Shown here: in pieces, positions 11,440 to 23,343 of the stretch
How positions within the stretch are numbered: position 1 is the first letter of the stretch
Layout of the letters: each line of letters opens with the position of its first letter
NCBI RefSeq assembly: GCF_027580225.2
Contig: NC_073352.2
Coordinates: 32,498,501-32,562,500, forward strand
Direction: 5' to 3'
DNA from: Misgurnus anguillicaudatus
Taxonomy: Eukaryota > Chordata > Actinopteri > Cypriniformes > Cobitidae
DNA: 64,000 bases
Notes under the pieces: model-generated
The model's database searches: none
The model's input: only the letters and a program-made list of their open reading frames with translations
What the model was told of the DNA's origin: nothing
Translations under genes and position numbers: made by a program

Positions 11440-11930
11440 CTAAAGAGTAAAATGCTGAGTTATTATAAATCCAACGTTGGGTCAAAAAGGGATCACACCA
11501 TCCCCATGGGTTGTAATTTAACCTACACTCTAAAAACAAACGGTGCTATATAGCACCAAAAGTGGTTCTTTGCTCGTAATCATAGAAGAACCATTTTTAG
11601 TGCCATATAGCACCGGTGAAGCACCTGTGTAGAACCATATAGTGCTATGTAGAACCAAATGTGGTGCTATAGTGGTTCTATATGGCCCCTATATGGTTCT
11701 ACACAGGTGCTTCACCGGTGCTATATGGCACTAAAAACGGTTCTTCTATGGTTACGATTCAAATCAACAGTTTTGGTTCTATATAGCACCGTTTGTTTTT
11801 TTAGAGTGTATGCTGGGTATTTTAAACCCAAAAAAACATTGATGGGTCAAATATAAACATCTTCTGGGTTAATGTATCCCAACGGCTCGTCCCTTTTTGA
11901 CCCAGTAACCCAGCAGTTTTTAAGATTGTA
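11440..11930. mobile_element. Family B MITE split by another MITE
   Basis: The left part (AGTAAAATGCTGAGTTATTATAAATCCAACGTTGGGTC) and the right part (TGACCCAGTAACCCAGCAGTTTTTAAGATTGTA) are the two halves of a family B element. They are separated by the palindromic element at 11,524-11,810. Confidence 0.75.
11524..11810. repeat. Nested palindromic MITE, TACACTCTAAAAA ends
   Basis: The left end TACACTCTAAAAACAAACGG and right end CCGTTTGTTTTTTTAGAGTGTA are inverted. The interior repeats GGTGCTATATAGCACC, TAGAACCA and GAAGCACCTGTGTAGAACC in both orientations. The insertion has TA at both borders. Removing it restores continuity of the surrounding family B element. Confidence 0.88.
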
Positions 11931-12051
11931 ATATCACATTATATTCACCATTATTTTGCCATCATAGTCAACAACATTCATTTTTCCACAACATTTAAAA
12001 AAATGTCATGACAGCTTGTACCATGGGGAAAGTGTCTGAAAAATGTCTTAC

Positions 12052-13498
12052 TGTGGGTTCACACCAGATGCGAGTAGATTACATACAAAGTCAATTCAAA
12101 GATGCGATCAGATGCTTCCTCAAGTGGCGATGCGAATGACGCAATATGGGCAGCGCGTTTGACGCGAAAACACGTGCTATTCGCCTTAAACGCGTCTTCA
12201 CCCAAATTGAAAATATTCAACTGGAGTGAAAAATTCACATGACACGAAGTTAAATCCCGCAAGTAATTTAGAGCAAGTAACACAATGCCCCGTGTTTGGT
12301 GTGTACTAGCATTACTGTGGGTTCACACCAGATGCGAGTTCAATGATTTGCGAGTGTAGATTACATACAAAGTCAATTCAAAGATGCGATCAGATGCTTC
12401 CTCACGTGGCGATGCGAATGACGCAATATGGGCGGCGCGTTTGACGCGAAAACACATGCTATTCGCCTTAAACGCATCTTCCCCAAGTTGAAAATTTTGA
12501 ACTCGAGTGAAAAATTCACATGACACGAAGTTAAATCCCATGAGTAATCTAGAGCGAGTAACGCGATGCGCCGTGTTTGGTGTGTATGTAACATTACTGT
12601 GGGTTTACACCAGATGCGAGTTCAACGATTTGCGCAAGTAGATTACATACAAAGTCAATGCAAAGACGCGATCAGATGCTTCCTCGTGTGGGGCGATGCA
12701 ATGACCAGATATGGGCGGCGCTTTTCGCCTCAAACGCGCTATTCGCCTCAAAAGAATCTTCGCTCAAGTTGAAAATAATCGCGCGAGTAATCTAGAGCAA
12801 GTAACGTGATGCCCCGTGCTTGGTGTGTATGTAGCATTACTGTGGGTTCACACCAGATGCACTTCAACGATTTGCGCGAGTAGATTACATACAAAGTCAA
12901 TACAAAGACGCGATCAGATGCTTCCTCACGTGGCGATGCGAATGACGCAATATGGGCGGTGCGTTTGCCGTGAAAACACGCGCTATTCACCTCTAACGCA
13001 TCTTCGTCCAAATTGAAAATATTCAACTCGAGCAAAAAATTAGCATGACACGAAGCATGAATCTGATGCAAGTTCAACGATTTGCGCGAGTAGATTACAT
13101 ACAAAGTCAATGCAAAGACGCGATCAGATGCTTCCTCGTGTGGGGCGATGCAATGACAACCGCTATTCACCTCAAACAAGGTGTGTATGTAGCATTACTG
13201 TGGGTTCACACCAGATGCGACTTCAACGATTTGCGCGAGTAGATTACATACAAAGTCAATTCAAAGACGCGATCAGATGCTTCCTCACGTGGCGATGCGA
13301 ATGACGCAATATGGGCGGCGCGTTTGCCGTGAAAACACGCGCTATTCACCTCTAACGCATCTTCGTCCAAATTGAAAATATTCAACTCGAGCAAAAAATT
13401 AGCATGACACGAAGCATGAATCTGATGCAAGTTCAACGATTTGCGCGAGTAGATTACATACAAAGTCAATTAAAAGACGCAATCAGATGCGTCCTCGT
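12052..13498. repeat. Higher-order tandem array of a CpG-rich ~260-bp unit
   Basis: Units start with GTGGGTTCACACCAGATGC at about 12,052, 12,317, 12,599, 12,842 and 13,200. Shorter units starting CTGATGCAAGTTCAACGA lie at about 13,061 and 13,418. Each carries GAGTAGATTACATACAAAGT and GATCAGATGCTTCCTC. The 12,842-13,061 segment recurs almost unchanged at 13,200-13,418 together with the start of the short unit, indicating a later duplication of a composite ~358-bp block. Unit differences are mostly CpG-decay changes. The open frames that run through it (for example 12,748-13,179 minus) are repeat artefacts. Confidence 0.85.
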
Positions 13499-13890
13499 GT
13501 TATTTTTAACCCAGCACTGAGTAAAAAAGGGACAAATCCAACCAACTGGGTTGTATTTAACATATGCTGGGTTGTTTTAACCCGTTGTTGGGTCAAACAT
13601 TATTGGGTAATTTAACCCAGTGGCTGGGTTTATCTCTTTTTAATCCAACTCTGGGTTGAAAATAACCCAGCATTTTTTATTTTGATCATAGCTACACACA
13701 CAAAAAATGAAAAGGCCAGGTTGGGTCAAAAAGGAATAAACCCAATCCTTTAGGCTGTAATTTAACTTATATGCTTTTTTCAACCCAAAATGCTGGGTTG
13801 TTTTAACCATTTTAACCATAAACATTTTCTGTGTTACTTTAACCCAACAGACTGGGTTTGCCCCTTTGTGACCCAAAACATTTTTAAGAC
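13499..13890. repeat. Two adjacent family B MITE relics
   Basis: 13,499-13,681 and about 13,715-13,890 each contain the GGTTGTTTTAACC core and the flanking AACCCAG/CTGGGTT inverted motifs. The first abuts the end of the tandem array and lacks its left terminus. Confidence 0.75.
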
Positions 13891-14094
13891 TAATTCAAAT
13901 AACATTACTGACAACTTCTCAAGTTAAAAACAAGCCTTTATCTTTTTTAGTCTTTATTTTATATCACTAATAAAAGGATCAAAATTTTGCGACGCAGCTC
14001 CTTAAACCGTTCTGCTGAGCATTGGTTCAGCATTGGGATCTTACGTAAATTTTTAGCGTATTATTTAAAATGTTTATGATGAAACAATAATGAT

Positions 14095-14236
14095 ACACAC
14101 ACTCTAAATTTAGCTGTGTTATTTTTAACCCAGCGTTGGGTCAAACTCATGGTTGAGTTAACAACAACCCAACATGTGTTCTGTCCCATATTTACCCAGC
14201 ATTGGGTTAAAAATAACCCAACTAAATATAGAATGC
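14095..14236. repeat. Short family B-related MITE
   Basis: A 140-bp foldback: TTATTTTTAACCCAGCGTTGG faces CCCAGCATTGGGTTAAAAATAA. The borders CACACTCTAAATTTAG and CTAAATATAGAATG are weaker inverted repeats. Confidence 0.7.
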
Positions 14237-15745
14237 AATCCCTAAACAAAACGTCACAGCGACGATAGCAAATCGTACAAATCGTACGAGATTGTGTTGG
14301 ACTGTGGGGAGACCAGACTGAACAGCATCTCTGTGTAATTCTGGTTTGGCATCATGAAGTCACAGCAAACTGTTTTGAATGGAAAGCTGCCGTCTATGTT
14401 GACTGAGGAAACTCTCCGCGTCACACTACACTACTCATGAGTTTTCCCTCCAGAATTTATACCTGAGAAACATTCAGGATTGCCACCTGTGTACAAGCTC
14501 AGGAACAATGTGTAATCTATTGCCAGAGGCTACATCAGATCTTATCAGACGTGAAACCAAATAACTTTAACACTGACTAACTCATGATTCCCAAGTGGAT
14601 AGTCAAAGTATTCGTCAGAGATGTTTTGTCACCTGCAACAGGAAACCAAGAACACCCACGGCAAACATATCATGTGTCCTTTATTGAACGAGGCCCTGTT
14701 TGAAGACATCGAAGCCGCTTTTAAGACGATTGTTCTTTACTAACCCAACACAAAACCCAGTGCTACTGTGTTCTTTCAGGTGGTGTGAAGTATTTACAAC
14801 ACACAAAGAAAAAGGTCGCAGTCGAAGGTTGGTCAGAAAATCTGTGTACAAAGGTAAATGCGTCAACGCAGGAGGCTTTAATGGGGGAGGAATTTTGTTT
14901 GGCGGTTTGAGGTTGTTTCACATCTGAGACTTTTGAAACGTATACAGGTCATATTTAACCACAAAACCAAGAAAAAGACAAAAGGAAAGAGAGTAAATGC
15001 TTTTGTATTCTCTTAAACTTAAAGGTGCTTAATAGGTTATTCACAGTGATGACATAGTAAGGTTTCTTAGTGTTTCTTCACTACAAAGCAAGACCGTAAC
15101 CAAATCTTGAACATTGGGGTGAACAAATTTAAAAAAATAAAATCAAATCAAGTTACTGATTGGGGGGGATTGGGTTATGTCCCCCAATGTCTATTGTGAA
15201 CCTTTGTGAAACTTTTAGGTTTCTTTATGGCAACATTCATCCAAAAAGGTTCTCCGGTGGCATTGTGAATCACCTTTAAGAGTGTGTTTTGATTATAAGC
15301 TTGAAAAGTACTCAATAAAATAATGTCAAAATGCAAACAAACAAACAAAGGGTTGTTTTCACCATACAAAACATAACTCCTATTTCTTGTTTTGGCATAA
15401 AGTGTGATTTGGAAACAGCGTCTAGGAAATCTGTCATCGATATCTGTCATAAAATGAGGTTTCCATCTGTTTTATCACGATGACACCTATATCAACCGAT
15501 ACTGAAACAGATGTTTGCTCGTGTTGTTTTTGTTGCCCTAGTAGCCCAGACGAACTTTGTTCACTCACGCAAGGGAAATAAAAACGTTTAATAACTCTTT
15601 CGATAACTCACACAGCACACATGTAACATACACTAATGGTCCAAACATGGTCTCTAGCTGTCATTGTGGCAAAAAGTATCTAAAGGGGTCATATTATAAC
15701 CCCCAAGGTACATATTGGTACTAAAGTATGCCACCCTGGTTGCCG
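14237..15745. other. Largely non-repetitive intergenic stretch
   Basis: No gene is recognised. One stretch at about 14,777-14,859 (plus) has an acceptor-like TGTTCTTTCAG before it and a donor-like AAAG|GTAAAT after it, with two open frames, but nothing supports it further. Positions 15,110-15,470 are AT-rich and unremarkable. Confidence 0.45.
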
Positions 15746-16041
15746 GGATTTCACCAAGTAAGATGTGATCCTGGAACAACATTTTTTGTTGATCCTGGAT
15801 CAACGTTTTAATCAAAGATACCCCAACCTATCCTTAACTCAAACCCTAACCATTTTTAAACCCTCAATTTAGTGTGAAATAATAGTTTGAGGAGTATTTC
15901 TTAAAAGCCCCTAACCCAATCCTAAACCTAAATCTAAAATGCACACTAATCTTAATCCTGCAATCTGATTGGTTAATGAAAATGTTGATCCAGGACCAAC
16001 AATGGTGTTGATCCAGGATCACATCTTACTTGGTGAAATCA
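15746..16041. repeat. Foldback element, GATTTCACCAAGTAAGATGT ends
   Basis: GGATTTCACCAAGTAAGATG at the left returns as CATCTTACTTGGTGAAATC at the right. Next to these, TGATCCTGGAACAAC and GTTGATCCAGGATCA continue the inversion. The middle contains CTAACC-type short repeats. It is non-coding. Confidence 0.8.
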
Positions 16042-16396
16042 CGTTCGCCATACGGGTTCTACAAAGCCAAAGCGCAGTAACTACGCATTTGGTCAAAATT
16101 GAGTTAAGGGTTGAAATGGGCTTTGTGAGATCTGTTGTGCCTTGTGACAAAGTCTCCTGGTTCAATTTTGTCCCATTTCAGAGAAACGTGTGTGCCAAAA
16201 TTGCAGATTGCAAATTGATTTTGAGACTTTAGTATGGTTTTCACAGACTGGGTCACATATTAAAAATGTTTTTTTTTGGGTCATAATTGTGCTGCTCTTT
16301 CTCACATAATTAAGACATTTGTATTTATTTATAATTGAACTATGATTAGATGAGGAATGAATAGTGTAGATACCTGTCTATTATATACAGATACAT

Positions 16397-17315
16397 GGGT
16401 GATTCTCACGAAACCATTGAAACACCACGGCACTAATGATTTTAGCTTTAAAATGTGTAATATAGTAACATTAAAAAGCATCAGAATTAACACAATACTG
16501 TGTTCTACCTTGCACAATGTGTGATTTCAAAATAAGAATTTATAATTGAAAATTTTATCTCATTTTCTGCTGAAATTCTCATTACCGCAATGTGTCCGGC
16601 TGTGTTTGAACATGCGTTATGTTGTAATTTAATCAAATTAACACAAAAATATTAAGAAAAAAAATAAATGGATGTTTTGCTAGACTACTTTAGATGACAG
16701 AAAAAATATTTACTGAATATTCATGTATAATAATAATGAAGAAAAATTTGGAAAATGATGTGTCCATACCTGATGTTCTCATCCTCCGCAACACTTTTTG
16801 AGAACAGTTTAAGCACACATACAGAATTTTAATAAAGTTTGATTTTGAGTGATCAAGCACATGGACCAGTTACTTCAAGATGGCTACCAGGTAAGATCAT
16901 TTTTTTTACAGTTAATTTGAAATATTGTCTTGTCAGAATGCTTACACGACATTTTGATTATCATTACCGCAACAGATGCTTATTAAATGTTAATTTAATT
17001 AATAGAGGCATAATACTTTGATTTTAAATGCATGTGCAGAATCTCCAAATTATGTTCTTTCAGGTTTGTCATGTCATTTTTAAAATTTGTCAGTGTTTAT
17101 GTTTTCTGACTGTTGCTGTAATGAGATTTTTTAGATCTAATTTTTTTAATTATGTTACAAAAAGTGTTAAATGATAAGTAAAAGTTTTTAAATTAATGTT
17201 CCCGTTTACTCCAGACTTTGTTTTTCAATGTCTGGTGGGAAAAAAAGTAAACTTAAGCAATTTTTACATTTTCATGCTTGACATTTTTAAAACCAAGTTT
17301 TCGTGAGAATCACCC
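16397..17315 (-). mobile_element. ~919-bp element with GGGTGATTCTCACGA ends, copy 1
   Basis: The ends GGGTGATTCTCACGAAA and TTTTCGTGAGAATCACCC are inverted repeats. A 4-bp direct repeat (ACAT) borders it at 16,393-16,396 and 17,316-17,319. It is the near-identical reverse complement of 55,330-56,247. No transposase frame is visible. The family is not assigned. Confidence 0.88.
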
Positions 17316-18187
17316 ACATAAAAATATCCACTTCAAGTATATAGACAAAATAGTATTAAAATATTTGCATGCAAACGTAATTTTTAGCAAGTGTTACAAC
17401 TAACCCCCTGCGTGTTACAATTAACCCCACCTATGAGGTAACGTTTGCACTACTGTCACGTTTGGTGTAGTAGTCCAAGAAGGGGTAAGTAAAAGAAACA
17501 AACTTCAAATGTTCATTTGTAGCAGAGATGTGTGTGTTGCTTGTGTAAAATATAATTAATCAAACTCAAATATTTTTTAATGATTGAGCCAAAACCAAAA
17601 AGCGTTACGCTCTCCCCTACATATTAGGGGGTACTGCCCCAGTGACAGCTTGGCTTGACACCATTACTGGACCACTTTTTCTGACAGTGTATAACAATGG
17701 CATAAATCAAAGTTAAGATCTCTATATACTGTTGTCGTGAGGAGCAGCTGTCTATACTGAATAAAGCCAGAGCAATGTGCTGTATCAATACAACCCAGAG
17801 TTTCCTTCAGACAATACTGCCTGTGAAATTCCACAATGCCATGGCAGGACTTACAGCAACAAATGCTGCATTTCATAGACTTTCTAAAAATTGGACATTG
17901 AAAGCTAACACACACAATACCGCATGTCCCTTGACGGTCTATTTTTTCCATTGCTGACAGCTTTAGCCTCGCCACATTCAAGAGCCCAAAATGTCAGTTT
18001 ATCTGCAGACAAACATCTGAGGTTACATGGCGTACGACTTTATCAGTTTTCATTGAGCCGACAGGCAGTATTGTAATTCCATGTACAGTAACTATGAAAA
18101 TTATGTCATTATTTTTGACCCTGGACCACAAAACCAGTCATAAGGGTCAATTTTTGGGAAAAATATATATTTTTTAATTGTATATAC
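17316..18187. other. Non-repetitive, high-complexity intergenic stretch
   Basis: 17,640-18,110 is complex, unique sequence with no repeat character, the kind of stretch that can be a conserved non-coding element. Conservation cannot be judged here. The 105-codon minus frame and 60-codon plus frame overlapping it have no recognisable domain. Confidence 0.35.
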
Positions 18188-18487
18188 CAGTGGTTCTCAA
18201 ACTTTTTCCGCGTGCGGCCCCCCTTGTGTACGGTGCATTCCTTTCGCGGCCCCCCCAAAGAAAATGTATGACAAAAAACTGCTCTAAAATTTAACATTTT
18301 AATTAAACAAAACATATTAAGTTATACAAAGTAGTGCTATTGGTTAGTAGCCTTGTTTTTGTTAGGTTTAAATACACAGAATTCATGATAAATGAATGTA
18401 TTTTATAAAATGTCATAAAACTGGGGCCCCCCTGGCACCATCTCGCGGCCCCCCTGGGGGCCCCGGACCCCAGTTTGAGAACCACTG
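18188..18487. mobile_element. hAT-like MITE, CAGTGGTTCTCAAAC ends, copy 1
   Basis: It starts CAGTGGTTCTCAAACTTTTT and ends CAGTTTGAGAACCACTG (inverted). The bordering 8-mers GTATATAC and GTATACAT are a decayed target duplication. GCGGCCCCCC motifs lie near both ends. The same family occurs at 43,820-44,103. Confidence 0.88.
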
Positions 18488-19718
18488 GTATACATCATCT
18501 GAAAATTGATTGAGCTTTCCGTTGATGTATGGTTTGTTAGGATATGACAATATTTGGCCGAGATACAACTGGAATCTGAGGGTGCAAAAAATCAAAATCA
18601 TTAAGAGTATAATGATGGCAGCTCATGAATCATAACTTTTAATGAACCACAGATATTTTACAAGCCTACTGCACTAAGCCAAACTTACATTCATTTAAAC
18701 TTGAATTAAATTTGTAAGAGTTTGTTTTTGTAATCCCTGCTTTAAGTTTTTCCTCATGTTGTTTAAGGAGATCTGCATAAATGAGTCTACTGTTCATCCT
18801 CATGTTTTGGGTGGAGTTAAGGATTTGCCTCGGCATGCTGGGTGCTCCCTGAAATCTCTCACAACTCTGGAATGCTGTCCAAAATTTCCCTAAAGCTCAA
18901 ATAATGCTATGTCTTTATTCAGCTGGTATTTTCTAAAACCCAGACAAACAGGTAAATAAATAACAGCTGGAAAGATTAAGGCGGTGCAGTGTTTTTCTGC
19001 GCCCACGATGGGCACATCAGACACGATTCCGCCACGTTTCAGAGATAAGCGCCCTGTGATTATATCGTGATTTGACAGCACTGTGACAGGCGAGGTTGTC
19101 TGTCCAAAAACAAACAGAAATGGTAACCAGAGAACACACTGTCCTTGCGCCTTAAATATAAAAGAATGCAAAACTAAATCAAGTCAATATTGACATGCTT
19201 TGATCTGAAGATTGCGGCTTGTCAGATATAACAAAAGATCTCAAATACTCCAGATTTACAGATCCTAGTCATCGTGATGTTTGCAGTTTTATTGTGATGA
19301 AATTCATCGATTTGTGCAGTGCAATAGAGATGAGACATTCTTCAGCACTGTCATTTTTAAGTCTTAAATCATTTACATCTGCACTACATGTGATATCTGT
19401 ATTCATACTATTGCTATTTTTAACCACCAGACATAAAACAAGAGATAACATCTATAGATATGAAGGAGGAACGCAATCTTGGAGCAGAACGTCATTGGGC
19501 TGGGCTCTTTAGACTTGGGCCATTTTGCAAACACTTAATAACAGGACAAGATAAAAAAGAACATGGTAGCAAACTGCATAGCAACAATATATGAGAGAGA
19601 AAAGAAAACTTAATATTTTACTTTTAATTTTGCACAATATATACTTTGCTTTATTTTTGCAGACAAATGCTTCGGCAATACAAATGTACAGTTCTTGTCA
19701 TGCCAATAAAGCAAAATT

Positions 19719-19767
<49 letters not shown>

Positions 19768-21183
19768 AAGGCAGATATCAGGCACCATTGATTTCCATAG
19801 TATTATTTTTCCTACAATGTAAGTCAATAGTGCCCCAGATCTTGTAACCGAGAGAGAGAGTAAGATTACCTTATCTTATCTACAGGTCAGTTCATGATCA
19901 TCAATACTTAAAAGAATTTGATAGGAAAGGTATTTGTTTGGGTATCTGTAGTTATTAGTGACACGGGTAACTAACCAGAGCATGTCAAAAATACTTCTTT
20001 ATCTACTGTGCCCGTGTTACAGTCTCAGACGGCTACAACCTGCAATCCTTTCACAACTGAATTTAGCAGCAGCAGACACCTGGCAGACTGACAGAGACGG
20101 TTTCATACTCTCATCATTGTAACAACTCCCATGAGTTTAGTTTGGCCTGGGGAAGGAGATTCATATTTGACATACGCCATCAATCATGTCATTCCCACTC
20201 CGAAGCCTTGAAGCCATTCCCCAACTAAAACGTGACATGATACAACATCTTTTTTTAATCGGTGTTGCTACCGAAATGCACGGGAAGGTGTTTGCGCTTA
20301 TTGTTCATTGCGTTGTTTAAAGCACATTGTGTCGGATAAAGGCCAAAGTATAGTGCATTTTTTACGTGTACGCAAGAGTATGGGTACAGTGCGCGTGACA
20401 TCATTTTCGTCATCAGAAGAATGCGCACGTACTGTGGCCAGATTTTTGAAAACACACGTATGCCTAGACATGCGTCTACAGGAAAATGCAGTATGTAGCC
20501 CAGGAGATATTTTGTTGCATTGTGCATGCGTCAAATGTCTGTGTACATGTATGAGTCAAATAAACTATATTTTGTGTGTGTTTGATTGTGTGCGTACGTT
20601 CACGTACACATAAAAAGAACAGACTAAACTCCAGGCTTAAAACTAAAACAGAGCAGATTTTAAATAACGCTTAAATTAACCTTCAGATGGCTTACAGGCA
20701 TTTTGCTGGATGGCCGAAAGTATTTAAACACTGCTTACAACAACTGCGTCCAAAGCGGCTGTACATACAGTCAACATGCACTGAACATACTGTATTTATT
20801 TTTATTTTGGATGATTGTGAGGCAACAGCCAATGTAAGTTGCAAAGGTAAATTCGGTCACCATGTCTGCTGAAGTGTCACTATGACCTGACTCTGCTTGT
20901 GTCCATAAGCCGTAAGGGGTGATGACATCTCATTTCAACACCTGTCAGAGTGATGCAAGCCCTCAGGATTTGTAAAGGAGGTGATATGTACGCTCATTGC
21001 TTGGCAAAGGAGTTACATTTGAATTATAAATGACACTCTTGTTAAGATCGTGAGAGGGTTTTATTGAACGTTTAAAGGTTTAAATTTATGAAATTCAAAA
21101 AATGTTTTAGCTTAAAGTACATGATGCACAGAAATTGCAAGATTTACATTTACATTTGGCAGACAATTTTATCCAACGTGACT
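18488..21183. other. Intergenic stretch with a (GA)n microsatellite
   Basis: Mostly non-repetitive. (GA)n lies at 19,724-19,765. 19,770-19,835 is a fragment of the family T repeat (CCATAGTATTATTTTTCCTA). 20,350-20,625 has facing ACGTGTACGC and GCGTACGTTCACGTACAC motifs. No gene recognised. Confidence 0.45.
19724..19765. repeat. (GA)n microsatellite
   Basis: About 20 uninterrupted GA dinucleotides. Confidence 0.97.
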
Positions 21184-21625
21184 TTAAAGGAAAACACCAC
21201 CTTTTTTCAATATTTTACTATGTTTTTACCTCAACTTAGATTAATAAATACATACCTATCTTTATTCACTGCATGCACTTTTAAGCTTTGTACAGCGCGT
21301 TGTGAATGTGCCAGCATTTAGCCCAGCCCCATCCACTCCTCAGGATCCAAACATGGATGAACCCAGAAGCCACCAAACACTTCCATGTTTTCTCGATTTA
21401 AAGACCGGTACATAAGTAATTACACGAGTAAGTATGGTGGCACCAAATAAAGCTTTTGTTTGGAGCCATAGGAATGAATGGGGCTAGACTAAATACTAAC
21501 ACATTCAAGAAGCGCTGTACAAAGATTAAAAGTGCATGCATTAAAAAAGATAGGGATGTATTCATTCATCGAAGTTGAGGTAAGAACATAGTAAAATATT
21601 GAAAAACGGTGGTGTTTTCCTTTAA
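21184..21625. mobile_element. TTAA-flanked foldback MITE (GGAAAACACCACC ends)
   Basis: The left end TTAAAGGAAAACACCACC and right end GGTGGTGTTTTCCTTTAA are inverted repeats, with ATATTTTACTATGTT/AACATAGTAAAATAT continuing the inversion. TTAA lies at both borders. 442 bp, non-coding. Confidence 0.88.
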
Positions 21626-21792
21626 GTGCATTACGAGGTATGCATTTTTTTATCACTATGTGCATTTGCTGGGTTCAAACCCATGACCTTTTGCGCTGCT
21701 GACACAATGCTCTACAACTGAACATACAGAAGACGTGTGCTATTGCTATTATATGTTTAAACTTTTGCAGTAAACATAAGCAACCATCCAGA

Positions 21793-22151
21793 ACATATGT
21801 GAAGTTTTAGCTCAAAATACCATATAAATAATTTATTATATCATGTTAAAATTGCCACTTTGTAGGTGTGTGCAAAAATGTGCCATTTTGCTCTTTTTCT
21901 CTGCACTAAATGGCAGTGATTGGATAGTGCAGATTAGTGGGTGGTATTATTATAATAAGAGCACCTTATGACATCATAAGGAGAGCCAAATTTCAACGAC
22001 CTATTTTTTCATAGCTTGTAGAGAATGGTTTACCAAAACTAAGTTACTGGGTTATCTTTTTCACATTTTCTAGGTTGATAGAAGAACTGGGGACCCAATC
22101 ATAGCACTTAAACATGGAAAAAGTCAAATTTGTATGCCATGGCCCCTTTAA
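21793..22151. mobile_element. Truncated family A MITE, reversed
   Basis: It shares the family A blocks GTGAAGTTTTAGCTCAAAAT, GGTTTACCAAAACTAAGTTA and CACTTAAACATGGAAAAAGT and ends GGCCCCTTTAA. Its left terminus is missing. Confidence 0.8.
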
Positions 22152-22611
22152 AGCGACAAAAGAACATTCCAAATGCGCAAACAGATCATCCTATTACATC
22201 AAACTATCGCGAGAACTATTCAAAAGCAATACTCTCAAGATAGCTTGATATGTCCATCAATCTGCACTGAGCTACATCTATGGGCAGCAAAGGCAAAAAC
22301 CGAAGATATCACAAACATGACGACATCGACAAGCGACCCTATGAAGATGGACAGAGTGTATCTACAAATTCTTTGAATGTAAGTAACGCAAGTAAACATG
22401 TGAATCAATACATACTAGAAGTTATGAATATGTTAATGCAAAAATCTGACATATTGTGCCTTTAACTCACCACTACCAGTCTACTACTAGTAGACTCAAC
22501 TCAACTAATACTCTAATGAAAGTTGTCTGAGTGTAGTTGCAGTGTGTCTTATAATTAACAGAATGTCTAAATGGGACCATCAAAAAGTGTGTTATTTTAT
22601 AAATAAATGTA

Positions 22612-23343
22612 CAGGGTTCCCACGCCTTAGTTAACTTCAAATTCAAGGACTTTTCAAGGACTTTCCAGGTCCAATACCCTCAAAATCAAATACTAAATGT
22701 GGGGACACATTTCAAGTGAGAGCAAAGTTACGTTGTGTTACCTTTTAAGATACATTGTTACAGTTCTATTTCGAGGGAACTCACGCTGCGTCACTGCGGT
22801 GACAATTTGGGGATGCCTCCAGGGGTAAGTGTGTCTGAATGTGTATATCAAATTCAACCAATGGTGAGGCTTAACGACAAAGACAGGGTGATGCGGGAGC
22901 CAGGATGTTTATCGCTATCTGAAATATTGCCAAAGACTGCGTTACAGGGACGCAAGAATTATAGCAAGGGAGACGGAGCGTCTCATTCCCTTCTCAGGGA
23001 ACAACAGTTACATACGTAACTCGAGACGTTTTCGTGTGTCAAACAGAACTATGCAAAAAAGCATTTTGGTACAAATCAACATTCACATACAGAATTTATA
23101 ATAGTTAAAAACTAACAGTTTAGCACGTGTGCTTAAAAAGTCTAGAATTTTTATGATATTATCCTACACTACACAGGAAATAATATGGATTTTTTCCCCC
23201 CAGAAAACATCTTTCACAAAATAGATTCAAGCTCTTTCAATGACCTGTATCTTTGTATGTTTATTTTCAAAAACTTCCCAGGACCTTGATTTGTTCCCAG
23301 ATTCACAAACTTTCAAGGATTTCAAGGACTCGTGGGAACCCTG
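22612..23343. mobile_element. Composite hAT-like MITE, copy 2 (family C)
   Basis: It is bounded by CAGGGTTCCCAC and GTGGGAACCCTG. The internal inverted pair and GCGTCACTGCGGTGACAAT / GAGACGGAGCGTCTCATTCC sequence are as in copy 1. The 94-codon frame at 22,735-23,019 corresponds to those in copies 1 and 3 and is a shared repeat frame, not a gene. Confidence 0.88.

Noticed and set aside
12748..13179. 143-codon minus-strand frame
   Set aside because: It spans tandem-array units and recurs with variations at 12,059-12,541 and 13,206-13,469. It is a product of the repeat period, not a gene.
14777..14859. Plus-strand segment between TGTTCTTTCAG and AAAG|GTAAAT
   Set aside because: Splice-like context, but two competing frames, no recognisable domain and no companion exon.
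17664..17981. 105-codon Cys-rich minus-strand frame
   Set aside because: Cysteine spacing fits no family that I know, and a similar-sized frame is open on the other strand. More likely non-coding.
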